Positions 7,888 to 15,376 of a DNA stretch of 52,744 nt are shown here, piece after piece. The notes under the pieces were generated by a model. The model was not told the DNA's origin and did not search any database. It saw nothing but the letters and a program-made list of their open reading frames with translations. A program made the translations under genes and the position numbers. Numbering within the stretch: the first letter of the stretch is position 1; each line of letters begins with the position of its first letter. The stretch is taken from contig CANRNU010000015.1 of assembly GCA_947632005.1 (NCBI GenBank), forward strand, positions 1 to 52,744, in the 5' to 3' direction. This DNA is from an uncultured Oscillospiraceae bacterium (GTDB lineage: Bacteria; Bacillota; Clostridia; Oscillospirales; Oscillospiraceae).

Positions 7888-9528
7888 ATGACTCAGCCAA
7901 CATTCATGGATTATTGCAGGCGCGGCGCGGCGCTGCTGCTGTGCGGCGCGCTCCTCTTGCTGCTGACGGCGTGCGGCGATGATGGGCCCAAGGAGATCCA
8001 GTACCGCGAGGGCAGCGTGTTTACCGTGGCCGTGACGGAGGAGCCGGAAACGCTGAATCCCTTCGTCGCCGCCTCCAAGGTGGCGGAGGAGTTCTTCCTG
8101 CTGGCCTATGATCCGCTGTGGCGGCTGAACGCCGCGGGCGACCCGGTGAACTGCCTGGTGGAGGATTACAGCATGTCCAGCGACAAGCTGACCTGGACCA
8201 TCCGTCTGCGGCATGACGCGTACTTCTCCGACGGCATCCAGCTCACCTCAGCCGACGTGAAGTATACATATGAGACCATGATGATCAACTCGCCGGTATA
8301 CGATCCCTGCTTCGACGGCATCGCCGACATCCGCTGCCCGGACGAGTTCACGGTGGTCATCACCACCGACTATGTGAAAGGGGACATGTGCCTCAATCCG
8401 GTCCCCATCCTGCCCCAGCATATCTGGAGCGAGCACGTGTCGGACCTGCGGGACTTTGACAATGCGCAGATGATCGGCTCCGGGCCCTTTGTGCTCCAGG
8501 CGGGGAGCGAGAACCCGCAGGATGTGAGCTGGACCTTCCTGGCCCGCTCGGATCACTTTTTGGGAGAGCCGAATCTGGGAAGCGTGCGCTTCGTCTATTA
8601 CGGGACGGAGAACGGTGCGGGCCGGGCGGTCTCCACGGGAGATGCGGACGCCGCCATCAACATGACGGACGTGCAGCTGACCACGCTGCAGGGCGTTCCG
8701 GGGGTGCGGCTCATCCAGGCGTATCTGCCCAGCTCTGAGGTCTGGGCCATCGCCTTCAATACCCGCAAGGGCGTGTTCACGGACCAGGGCATGCGCCAGA
8801 TGGTGGAGTACTGCTCCAACCGGGCGTGGATGCTCTCCATGTCCTCCGGCGACGCCGGCCTGACCGGCAGCGTGTGGGCCAGCCCCGGGGCGGATTACTT
8901 TTACCAGATCGTGAATCTGCGGCCCTTTGATGTGGAGACAGGCCGGAACATCCTCTATTCCATCGGCTACAATGACACCGATCAGGACGGCAACATGGAG
9001 AACCTGGTGACCGGTGACGAGCTCGTCCTGCAGCTTTGGACCAGCTCTCAGGACAGCTGGTCCTCCACAGCCGGGACCGTCCTGGGGGACGCGTTGGGGC
9101 AGATCGGCGTGCAGCTGGACTGGCACACCACAGACGGGAGCGTGACGGATGTCTGTACCCCCAAGGGGAACTGGGATATGTGCATGCTCTCCTGGCGTGG
9201 CAGCGCCAATCCGGTGCTGGCTGCCCGCAGCTTCCGAACAGCCACCAACAGCCTTACCGGCTGGTCCAGCGAGGCGTATATGAACGCCTTTGCGCAGCTT
9301 CAGACGGCGATGGATGATATCTCCGTGCAGAATACCACCATCCAGCTCCAGCAGATCTTCTATGACGAGTGCCCCTATGTGATCCTGGCCTATCACAGCG
9401 ATATCCAGGCCATACGGGACGACCGGTGGACCGGATTCGAGGAGGTCCTGGAACAGGCGGGAGGGCTTTTCGGCATCGACAGTCTGGATGTATATATGAA
9501 CATCGTCCCCGCAGATACGGCGGGGTGA
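7888..9528 (+). CDS. Peptide/nickel-type ABC transporter substrate-binding lipoprotein (SBP family 5)
   Basis: About 546 residues, an OppA/DppA-like binding protein. It has a signal peptide ending in the lipobox LLTAC (lipid Cys at about residue 29), then EEPETLNPFVA and LTWTIRLRHDAYFSDG, both characteristic of family 5. The protein should be anchored on the outer face of the membrane and deliver a peptide or other solute to a permease. ATG 7888 is preferred over ATG 7870 because AAAGGCGG lies 7 bases upstream of it, whereas 7870 has only GAGAG with no spacing. No permease or ATPase gene is adjacent: the stop is 10 bases from an aminotransferase gene. It may share the permease of another importer, or act as a receptor; this is inference. 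Confidence 0.85.
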   Translation: MTQPTFMDYCRRGAALLLCGALLLLLTACGDDGPKEIQYREGSVFTVAVTEEPETLNPFVAASKVAEEFFLLAYDPLWRLNAAGDPVNCLVEDYSMSSDKLTWTIRLRHDAYFSDGIQLTSADVKYTYETMMINSPVYDPCFDGIADIRCPDEFTVVITTDYVKGDMCLNPVPILPQHIWSEHVSDLRDFDNAQMIGSGPFVLQAGSENPQDVSWTFLARSDHFLGEPNLGSVRFVYYGTENGAGRAVSTGDADAAINMTDVQLTTLQGVPGVRLIQAYLPSSEVWAIAFNTRKGVFTDQGMRQMVEYCSNRAWMLSMSSGDAGLTGSVWASPGADYFYQIVNLRPFDVETGRNILYSIGYNDTDQDGNMENLVTGDELVLQLWTSSQDSWSSTAGTVLGDALGQIGVQLDWHTTDGSVTDVCTPKGNWDMCMLSWRGSANPVLAARSFRTATNSLTGWSSEAYMNAFAQLQTAMDDISVQNTTIQLQQIFYDECPYVILAYHSDIQAIRDDRWTGFEEVLEQAGGLFGIDSLDVYMNIVPADTAG

Positions 9529-9538
9529 GGGAGGAGAC

Positions 9539-10675
9539 ATGGACCTTACGATCAACAGCGCCGCGGCGCACGAACAGCTCTCCGGCATCCGGGAGTTCAC
9601 CTATCTTGTCCGGGCTACCCCCGGGGCCATCGGCTTCACGCTGGGAGAGCCGGACCTGAATACCCCGGACCCCATCAAGGACGCCGCCAAGGCCGCCCTG
9701 GACGCCAACGACACCCACTATCCTCCCGGCAACGGCTATCCTGCCACCCTGGAGGCCATCTCCGCCTACGAGGCCCGACAGCACGGCCTGCACTATTCCC
9801 CTGAGGAGATCATCCTGACCGACGGGGCCACGGAGGGCCTTTTCGTGTCCTTCGCCACCATCCTGGAGCCCGGCGACGAGGTCATCATCCCCACGCCGGC
9901 CTTCGGCCTGTACGAGTCCATCGTCCGGCTGTTCCGGGGCGTGCCCGTGGCCCTGCCCACGGAGAAGCACCGCTTCCAGATCGACCCCAACGAGCTGCGG
10001 GCGGCCATCACCTCCCGGACCAAGGCCGTCATCCTCACGTCCCCCAACAACCCCACTGGGTGCATCTATACGAAAAAGACCATGGACGCGGTCCATGAGA
10101 TCCTGAAGGACAGGCCCGTCTTCGTTTTGTGCGACGACGTGTACCGGGAGCTGGTCTACTCCGGGGAGTATCACAGCTTTTCCGAGTACCAGGACATGCG
10201 GGAGCGCATCATCGTCGTGCAGAGCTTCTCCAAGCCCTATGCCATGACCGGCTGGCGGCTGGGGTATATCCTGGCGGACGCGCCCCTACGGGAGCGGCTG
10301 CAGGTGTTCCATCAGTACTGCGTCACCTCCGCGCCCTCCTTCCTCCAGGCGGGATGCGTGAAGGCCCTGGAGACGGACGTGTCGCCGGTCCGGGCGCTGT
10401 TCAAGCGCCGCCGGGACTATGTCTACGGCCGGCTCACGGAGATGGGCTGGACCGTCCAGGAGCCGGAAGGGGCCTTCTATATGTTCATCGACATCAGCAG
10501 GTATGGCATGGGCTCCCGGGCCTTCTGCGAGAAGCTGCTGGCCGAGGCCGGTGTGGGGATGATCCCCGGCATCTACTTCGGCACGGAGGGGTACATGCGC
10601 ATGAGTTACTGCTATTCCGACGCCGAACTCCAGGAAGGCCTGGAGAGGATGGAGAAATTCATCAAAACACTGTGA
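9539..10675 (+). CDS. Class I/II PLP-dependent aminotransferase
   Basis: A 378-residue fold-type I aminotransferase of the aspartate/aromatic group. Visible features are FTLGEPD (about residues 33-39), SPNNPTG (168-174), the DD-Y pair at 199-202, the PLP lysine K232 in SFSKPYAMTGWRLGY, and a C-terminal arginine region (GYMRMSYCYS). It transfers an amino group to a 2-oxo acid; the exact substrate cannot be read from sequence. GGAGGAG starts 2 bases after the preceding stop codon, so it is translated from the same mRNA as the binding lipoprotein, suggesting that the imported solute is an amino acid or peptide. A terminator follows directly. Confidence 0.93.
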   Translation: MDLTINSAAAHEQLSGIREFTYLVRATPGAIGFTLGEPDLNTPDPIKDAAKAALDANDTHYPPGNGYPATLEAISAYEARQHGLHYSPEEIILTDGATEGLFVSFATILEPGDEVIIPTPAFGLYESIVRLFRGVPVALPTEKHRFQIDPNELRAAITSRTKAVILTSPNNPTGCIYTKKTMDAVHEILKDRPVFVLCDDVYRELVYSGEYHSFSEYQDMRERIIVVQSFSKPYAMTGWRLGYILADAPLRERLQVFHQYCVTSAPSFLQAGCVKALETDVSPVRALFKRRRDYVYGRLTEMGWTVQEPEGAFYMFIDISRYGMGSRAFCEKLLAEAGVGMIPGIYFGTEGYMRMSYCYSDAELQEGLERMEKFIKTL

Positions 10676-10687
10676 ATCATGCAATGA

Positions 10688-10713
10688 GGACGCGGCTTTC
10701 AGCCGCGTCCTTT
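10688..10713 (+). terminator. Intrinsic terminator after the aminotransferase
   Basis: A 10-bp perfect GC-rich stem GGACGCGGCT/AGCCGCGTCC (10688-10697, 10701-10710) with a 3-base loop, followed by TTT. Confidence 0.75.
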
Positions 10714-10767
10714 CATATATATGGAAAGGCCCCGGTCGGCGGGGCCCACCGTCAATGTCTGTTTTCG

Positions 10768-10801
10768 GAAATGGCGCGGCCTGTGCGGACCGCGCCATTT
10801 C
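10768..10801. terminator. Hairpin between convergent genes, possible bidirectional terminator
   Basis: A 12-bp perfect inverted repeat GAAATGGCGCGG/CCGCGCCATTTC (10768-10779, 10790-10801) with a 10-base loop, between the convergent aminotransferase and MATE genes. The U tract is within the stem on both strands, so terminator function is only probable. Confidence 0.5.
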
Positions 10802-10839
10802 TATTTGGCCGCCTGCACCCGTGTCCCCGGGGGTAGGGG

Positions 10840-12177
10840 TCATTCCGGGTGTGAACGGACAGCCTTTCTGCTCCTGGGATGAAGGAAGAAGAACAGGGCG
10901 AAAACGGCGCAGACCGCCTCGGTCAGAGCCGGAGCCAGCCAGACGCCGCGCTCGCCCATGACCTTCGCACAGACCAGACCGAACAAAACCATGCCGCTGA
11001 TGCTGCGGAACTGGGAGAGGAATTGGGCTGTGCGCGGCCGCTCTGTGGCGGAGAAATAGCCGATGGAGGACACATTGAAGCCGATGAACAGGAAAAACGG
11101 GGAGAACCGCTTCAAAGCGGAGACGCCGGAGGCGAAAAGCTGCCCGTTTTCAGGAGAGATGAACTGCCGGACCAGCACCGGTCCGCAGAAACAGCAAACG
11201 ACGAAAAGCAGTGCGCCGAGACCGATGGCAAATATCCTGGCGTAACGGAAATAGTCCGACGCGGCCCTGTGGTTTTCTCCCCCGTGCATATAGCTGACCA
11301 GCGGCTGCATCCCCTGCGTGATGCCCAGGGACATCTGAACAGACAGCAGATTCATGTAGTTGATGACGGAGAAGATCACGATCCCCGGCTCCCCCATGAG
11401 GCTGAGAATGATGTGGTTGAACACGAACACGAATATGCCGGAGGACCCCTCGCTGATGGCGTCAGAGATGCCCAGCTTTATGGTGCTGATCTGCAGGCTC
11501 CTATCGAATCGAAAAGGCCGCAGGCGCAGGGTCGCGCTCTTGGTGAAGAAGTGGGAGAGATACAACACGGCGATGGTGCCCTGTCCGCCGGCAGTCGCGA
11601 GGGCGACGCCGGTCATGCCCATGCGGAGCTTCCGAACGAGCAGGAACAGCAGCAGGACGTTTGTCAGCGCCCCGGAGAGGCAGCCGTATATGCAGAGCTC
11701 AGGATGACCGTCGGCCTTCACCATGACAGCGAGCATATAGCAGGCGGCAAAGGTGAGGGAACATAGGGTGATCGTCCGGAGGTAGGACACCACCAGCGCG
11801 AGGTTTTCCGGTGTGGCCCCCAAAATGAGCGCAAGCTTATGGGTCAGGAAAAAGGATACAACGCCAATGAGCACGGTGCTGGCAAACAGCACGGCGACGG
11901 TCTGGCTGAAGTAGCGGTCAGCTTTTTCCTGCTCGCCCCGGCCCCGGCAGATCGAGATCATCGTCGACCCGCCTACACCGAAAAGAAGGGCGTAGGAGTA
12001 GATGATGGAGACATACGGAGAGGCAAGATTCACGGCAGCCATGGCGGATTCCCCAAGTATGCGGCTCGTGAACATACCGTTGAAAGCAGTCAGCAGAGAG
12101 TAAACTGAGAGGTCCAGCAGAGAGGGGAACATGTAGCAGACATATGTTTTGATGGATGCCTTTGACTCGTTTTTCAT
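10840..12177 (-). CDS. MATE family efflux protein (second copy)
   Basis: A 445-residue, about 12-helix MATE transporter, clearly diverged from the one at 3715-5124. It starts with an N-terminal cytosolic stub (MKNESKASIKTYVC), then FPSLLDLSVYSLLTAFNGMFTSRILG, and ends in a basic tail (HPRSRKAVRSHPE). Substrate unknown. It follows the epimerase gene at 12287-13126 on the same strand, but a terminator-like hairpin separates the two, so the link to the Amadori-product locus is positional only. The ribosome site is weak (GGGAG about 15 bases before ATG), and no clear promoter was found in the 109 bases upstream. Confidence 0.88.
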   Translation of the reverse strand: MKNESKASIKTYVCYMFPSLLDLSVYSLLTAFNGMFTSRILGESAMAAVNLASPYVSIIYSYALLFGVGGSTMISICRGRGEQEKADRYFSQTVAVLFASTVLIGVVSFFLTHKLALILGATPENLALVVSYLRTITLCSLTFAACYMLAVMVKADGHPELCIYGCLSGALTNVLLLFLLVRKLRMGMTGVALATAGGQGTIAVLYLSHFFTKSATLRLRPFRFDRSLQISTIKLGISDAISEGSSGIFVFVFNHIILSLMGEPGIVIFSVINYMNLLSVQMSLGITQGMQPLVSYMHGGENHRAASDYFRYARIFAIGLGALLFVVCCFCGPVLVRQFISPENGQLFASGVSALKRFSPFFLFIGFNVSSIGYFSATERPRTAQFLSQFRSISGMVLFGLVCAKVMGERGVWLAPALTEAVCAVFALFFFLHPRSRKAVRSHPE

Positions 12178-12210
12178 GGTATTCGATCGTTTCTCCCAAC
12201 GGTGTAACGC

Positions 12211-12258
12211 AAAATCAATGGCCGGACCCGACGCCTGAGTTTGTGCGCGGGTCCGGCC
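12211..12258 (-). terminator. Probable terminator of the minus-strand epimerase gene
   Basis: An 11-bp perfect stem GGCCGGACCCG/CGGGTCCGGCC (12220-12230, 12248-12258) with a 17-base loop. On the minus strand it is followed by ATTGATTTTG. Confidence 0.6.
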
Positions 12259-12286
12259 TACGGCAGTCCGGCTTGAAGGGCCGGGC

Positions 12287-13126
12287 TTATTCTTGTGCTG
12301 CCAGAGCCGCCCGCAGGGCCTGGACGTTGTCCCGGGCCGCTTCGTCGGGGATCAGCTGGTGCTTGTAGGAGCATATCTCCAGGGTGAAATGGTGCTGATA
12401 GTGATGCCGGCGCATGCAGTTCAGATACTCACCCAGGGGCAGGTCGCCCTGGCCCCAGGGGACCTGACCGGACTCATTCAGATGGATGTGGGCGATATCA
12501 TCCCCCAGCAGCTCGAAATAATGGTCGAAGGACTCCCCCTTGACGGCCATATGGCAGGTGTCCACAACGATCTTCAAAGCGGGAGAGGCCACGTCATCCA
12601 GGAGCGTTCTGGCGGCTGCGGCGCTTCCCACCAGGTTGGACTCGATGATCTGCAGCGGCTCCAGGACCATGGTGATGCCCAGCTTCTGGGCGTGCAACGC
12701 CAACTCGCCCAGGGAGTCACACATGCAGGCCCAGTTTTTCTCGGTGGGCCCTTCGTAGTAGCCCCGGCCAGGGACGATCTGGTACATGGGCGCCTCCAGC
12801 GCGGCTGTTGCCTCCAGGGTGGTATGCATATAGGCCATGGTACGGGCATGGACGTCCGGGTCCGGATCGGCGATGTTGATGGGATAGCGTATCTGCTCCG
12901 GGGTGCAGCAGATGATCTTCGTGCCGCTGCGGCGGCTCATATCCAGGATCTTTTTGGCCTGCTCCCGGTAGGTGTCTTCCTCGATGTAAAAATGGGGATA
13001 TCCGGACCAGAGGTCCACGTTCTCTACGCCCAGTTCCTGCATGGTGTTGAAGAAGTGCTCCAGCGGGAAAAAGCAGTAGTGGATGTTCATCACAGCGAGC
13101 TGGGAAGGTTGGATCTTGTACTCCAT
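12287..13126 (-). CDS. FrlC-like sugar phosphate isomerase/epimerase (copy A)
   Basis: A 279-residue TIM-barrel protein of the xylose-isomerase-like/AP-endonuclease-2 family. The four metal ligands expected for this group are visible: E156 (VLEPLQ), D189 (VVDTCHM), H215 (HIHLNE) and E250 (TLEIC). Known relatives include FrlC, which interconverts fructoselysine and its C3 epimer psicoselysine, and tagatose/psicose 3-epimerases. This copy is monocistronic, on the opposite strand from the three copies at 18.6-21.1 kb, and has its own strong promoter with an ATTACAT motif at the start site, which ties it to the same regulon. Its substrate is unknown; the sequence differs enough from the other three to suggest a different epimer or amino partner. 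Confidence 0.85.
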   Translation of the reverse strand: MEYKIQPSQLAVMNIHYCFFPLEHFFNTMQELGVENVDLWSGYPHFYIEEDTYREQAKKILDMSRRSGTKIICCTPEQIRYPINIADPDPDVHARTMAYMHTTLEATAALEAPMYQIVPGRGYYEGPTEKNWACMCDSLGELALHAQKLGITMVLEPLQIIESNLVGSAAAARTLLDDVASPALKIVVDTCHMAVKGESFDHYFELLGDDIAHIHLNESGQVPWGQGDLPLGEYLNCMRRHHYQHHFTLEICSYKHQLIPDEAARDNVQALRAALAAQE

Positions 13127-13204
13127 GGCTTGTCCTCCTGTTGTTGATGTTTCCGCAGCCTGGGGCGTGCGGAAGGTGATGATGTGGTATATGACAAAAA
13201 TATA

Positions 13205-13250
13205 ATGTATATTACATTTTCATAATAACAGTGGCGGAGATGATTGTCAA
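13205..13250 (-). promoter_or_regulatory. Promoter and probable operator of epimerase A
   Basis: On the minus strand TTGACA (13245-13250), 17 bases, TATTAT (13222-13227). The imperfect palindrome ATGTA-tat-TACAT (13205-13217) sits at the expected transcription start and contains ATTACAT, which recurs in the regulator-operon intergenic region. A repressor bound here would block initiation. Confidence 0.65.
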
Positions 13251-13292
13251 GAGATGGTTCGATGTTTCAGCGCGTTTTTTTCCAAAGGACAT

Positions 13293-13319
13293 AAAAAAGC
13301 CCCGCCTGGAAGGCGGGGC
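13293..13319 (-). terminator. Intrinsic terminator of the GntR regulator gene
   Basis: An 8-bp perfect GC stem GCCCCGCC/GGCGGGGC (13299-13306, 13312-13319) with a 5-base loop. On the minus strand it runs into six T (13293-13298). Confidence 0.9.
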
Positions 13320-13333
13320 GCACAATGGAGCCG

Positions 13334-14038
13334 TCAAAGAAAATACGGAAAGCGGTTGGTGGTGATGACGTTCTTCGTAAGCGACAGTACGTCGTGGTCT
13401 CTGGAGTACAGGACCTCCCGGATCAGCAGGAGAGGGGACTGAGCGGGAACGCCCAGATACTTCGCCTCGGACTCGTCGGCATAGCAGATCTCGATCGTAC
13501 GCTGGGAGTGGTGAACGATGACGCCGTTTTGCCGCAGGATATCCGTGTAAGAGCCCTCTGGCTCCTTCTCGATGTAGGCGGCGAAGGCAGACGGCATGAC
13601 CACCTTTTCTACCAGTACGGGAAAGCCGTCCATGGTCCGCACACGCGTCATCAAGGCGGCACATTTCATGTCCGGCTGCCGGAAGGCAGTCTGTTCCTCC
13701 TCGGTCGCGGGCCGGATGGTTATATCGTGGAAGATGGCGCCCGGCTCGTGGCCGTTGATGCGGCATGTCTGGGAAAAGCACATATACGGAGGCGTGCCGG
13801 CCTCCAGCTTTGCGGTGTAGACCGTGCCGAATCCCTGCCGCTTATGAACGATGCCCGTATCCTCCATGATAGAGATGGCCCGCCGAACAGTGATCCGGCT
13901 CACGCCGTACTGCTGGCAAAGCTCCTTCTCTGTGGGGATGCGGCCATAATCTGAGTATTCGCCGTTGCTGATGCGGGTCTTCAGATCGGCAACGATCTGC
14001 TGATAAAGCGGAAAGCCCTGATTCTTGTCCAACGCCAT
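13334..14038 (-). CDS. GntR family transcriptional regulator with UTRA domain (FrlR-like)
   Basis: A 234-residue regulator of the HutC subfamily. The N-terminal winged helix-turn-helix (about residues 9-75) is seen as FPLYQQIVADLK and GRIPTEKELCQQYGVSRITVRRAI; the C-terminal UTRA effector-binding domain (about 95-230) follows. The E. coli frl operon is controlled by a regulator of this kind, FrlR. ATG 14038 is chosen because the gene's own promoter (14090-14118) overlaps the upstream in-frame ATG at 14101, which therefore cannot be in the transcript. It is transcribed divergently from the nine-gene operon and probably represses that operon, the epimerase A gene and perhaps itself, with an Amadori compound or its 6-phosphate as inducer. 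The effector is inference. Confidence 0.9.
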   Translation of the reverse strand: MALDKNQGFPLYQQIVADLKTRISNGEYSDYGRIPTEKELCQQYGVSRITVRRAISIMEDTGIVHKRQGFGTVYTAKLEAGTPPYMCFSQTCRINGHEPGAIFHDITIRPATEEEQTAFRQPDMKCAALMTRVRTMDGFPVLVEKVVMPSAFAAYIEKEPEGSYTDILRQNGVIVHHSQRTIEICYADESEAKYLGVPAQSPLLLIREVLYSRDHDVLSLTKNVITTNRFPYFL

Positions 14039-14089
14039 ATGTCTCTTGTCCTTCGTTCTTAATAATAAAAGGTCATGCTTTCGAGGCTG

Positions 14090-14118
14090 ATTATAATACA
14101 TTCTTCTGAATAATGCAA
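14090..14118 (-). promoter_or_regulatory. Promoter of the GntR regulator
   Basis: On the minus strand TTGCAT (14113-14118), 17 bases, TATAAT (14090-14095). Transcription should start near 14083, 45 bases before ATG 14038. Confidence 0.7.
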
Positions 14119-14130
14119 GAGGTTATAGGA

Positions 14131-14192
14131 ATTACATAAAAAGAAAACAAAACAAATCAATTACATGACATGATTATAATTCAATATGTAAT
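14131..14192. promoter_or_regulatory. Cluster of ATTACAT motifs in the divergent control region
   Basis: ATTACAT at 14131-14137 and 14160-14166, and its reverse complement ATGTAAT at 14186-14192; the same word occurs at the epimerase A start site (13211-13217). A direct repeat AGATTATA follows at 14203-14210 and 14218-14225. The AT-rich stretch contrasts with its surroundings. I infer binding sites for the adjacent GntR regulator or another factor. Confidence 0.45.
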
Positions 14193-14233
14193 AGAATGCA
14201 ACAGATTATAGTCAAAAAGATTATATTTTCGTA

Positions 14234-14261
14234 TTGACATATATCATAATTATGATATAAT
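14234..14261 (+). promoter_or_regulatory. Promoter with embedded palindromic operator for the Amadori-product operon
   Basis: TTGACA (14234-14239), 16 bases, TATAAT (14256-14261). A perfect 20-bp palindrome, TATATCATAA followed by its inverse TTATGATATA (14240-14259), fills the whole spacer and overlaps the -10 box. This is the classic position for a repressor site. The leader is about 53 bases, with GGAAGGAG before ATG 14321. Confidence 0.75.
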
Positions 14262-14320
14262 GCATAACATGAACCCCGGCTAGAACAAGCCAGGACCCTT
14301 AGGGAAGGAGTCAAATACGG

Positions 14321-15322
14321 ATGGAGAAAGAAGTACGGCGCTCTTCACTGGACGATATCCGCAAGGCGATGGCCCATGTCATAGAGATGGCCCAGCCGGT
14401 CAGGCAGGTATATGCGGTAGCATGCGGCGGCAGCAACGGTGCGTTCTACCCCATGGAGTATTTTCTCCGGGAGGAAGCGCGGACGTTTGGCTGCACAAGC
14501 ATATCCGCCAACGAATTTGCGCACGCCGTGCCGCGCGCGATGGATGAGAACAGCATCGTGTTCGTCATGTCCCTTGGGGGAAGCACCCCGGAGACATGTG
14601 CAGCGGCGGAGCGGGCAAAACGCGGAGGCGCTGCGGTCGTAGCGCTGGTGGCGGATCCGGAGGCAGAGCTGGCCAAAACGGCAGACAGCACCATCGTCTT
14701 TCAGATCGAGACGGATTACTGCGCCAGCCACAGCAATGTGTTTACCACCCTTTGGTGCGGCATTGAACTCTTGGAGCAGATCGAGGGCTACCAGTACTAC
14801 AAAGACGCCTTGGATGCGGCCGGAAAGATAGACGGCATCTGCCGCCGGGCCATTGAGCAGGCAGCGGCGCGGGCCGACCGCTGGGGCAAAAAGAATGCGC
14901 AGGAGAAGATCGTCTACACCGTTGCCAGCGGCCCTTCTGCCAAGGTAGCCTACACCATGAGCATCTGCATGCTGATGGAGATGGAATGGGTGGATTCGGC
15001 ATCCATCCACAGCGGCGAGTTTTTCCACGGCCCCTTTGAGGTCACGGACAAGGACAAGTCCTTTATGGTCTTTGAGAGCGTCGGGAGGACCAGACCGCTG
15101 GACGAGCGGGTCCTGCGCTTCCTGGAACGATATGGGGACAGGGCCAATGTCGAGGTCCTGGACGCCAAGGAACTGGGCATCGATACCCTGCAGGATAGTG
15201 TGGCGGAGTATTTCTGCCCGGTCCTGCACTGGCTGGTGGCGCTGGCCTACAGTGAGAGGCTCGCGTTTTACAAGGAACATCCGCTGTTCATGCGCCGCTA
15301 TATGGGAAAAGTGAACTATTGA
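14321..15322 (+). CDS. SIS-domain deglycase, FrlB-like (copy 1)
   Basis: A 333-residue protein with two SIS (sugar isomerase) folds. Relatives FrlB, FraB and GfrE/GfrF cleave 6-phosphorylated fructose- or glucose-amino acid conjugates into hexose 6-phosphate and the free amino acid. Visible are the phosphosugar loops ACGGSNGAFYP (about residues 34-44) and SLGGSTPET (84-92), the SIHSGEFFHGPFE motif (228-240), and a C-terminus FMRRYMGKVNY like the RRYYGGLVEY end of FrlB. The catalytic pair reported for FraB/FrlB, a Glu and a His 16 residues apart, is present as E220 and H236. It is first in the operon, ahead of the importer. It differs clearly from the second SIS gene, so the two probably act on different conjugates. 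Confidence 0.85.
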   Translation: MEKEVRRSSLDDIRKAMAHVIEMAQPVRQVYAVACGGSNGAFYPMEYFLREEARTFGCTSISANEFAHAVPRAMDENSIVFVMSLGGSTPETCAAAERAKRGGAAVVALVADPEAELAKTADSTIVFQIETDYCASHSNVFTTLWCGIELLEQIEGYQYYKDALDAAGKIDGICRRAIEQAAARADRWGKKNAQEKIVYTVASGPSAKVAYTMSICMLMEMEWVDSASIHSGEFFHGPFEVTDKDKSFMVFESVGRTRPLDERVLRFLERYGDRANVEVLDAKELGIDTLQDSVAEYFCPVLHWLVALAYSERLAFYKEHPLFMRRYMGKVNY

Positions 15323-15376
15323 TGTATATCCGGGGGGGAGGCCCCCAAAAAATATAATAAAAACGGAGGAATGACA

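Noticed and set aside
5300-7903. Long open frame on the minus strand across the surface-protein gene
   Set aside because: It is a mirror of a GC-rich gene with repetitive codons; its translation is low-complexity His/Gly/Val/Leu text with no family resemblance, while the plus strand has signal peptide, repeats and sorting signal.
14039-14101. Upstream start of the GntR regulator at 14101
   Set aside because: This ATG lies between the -35 and -10 boxes of the gene's own promoter; the HTH domain begins right after ATG 14038.
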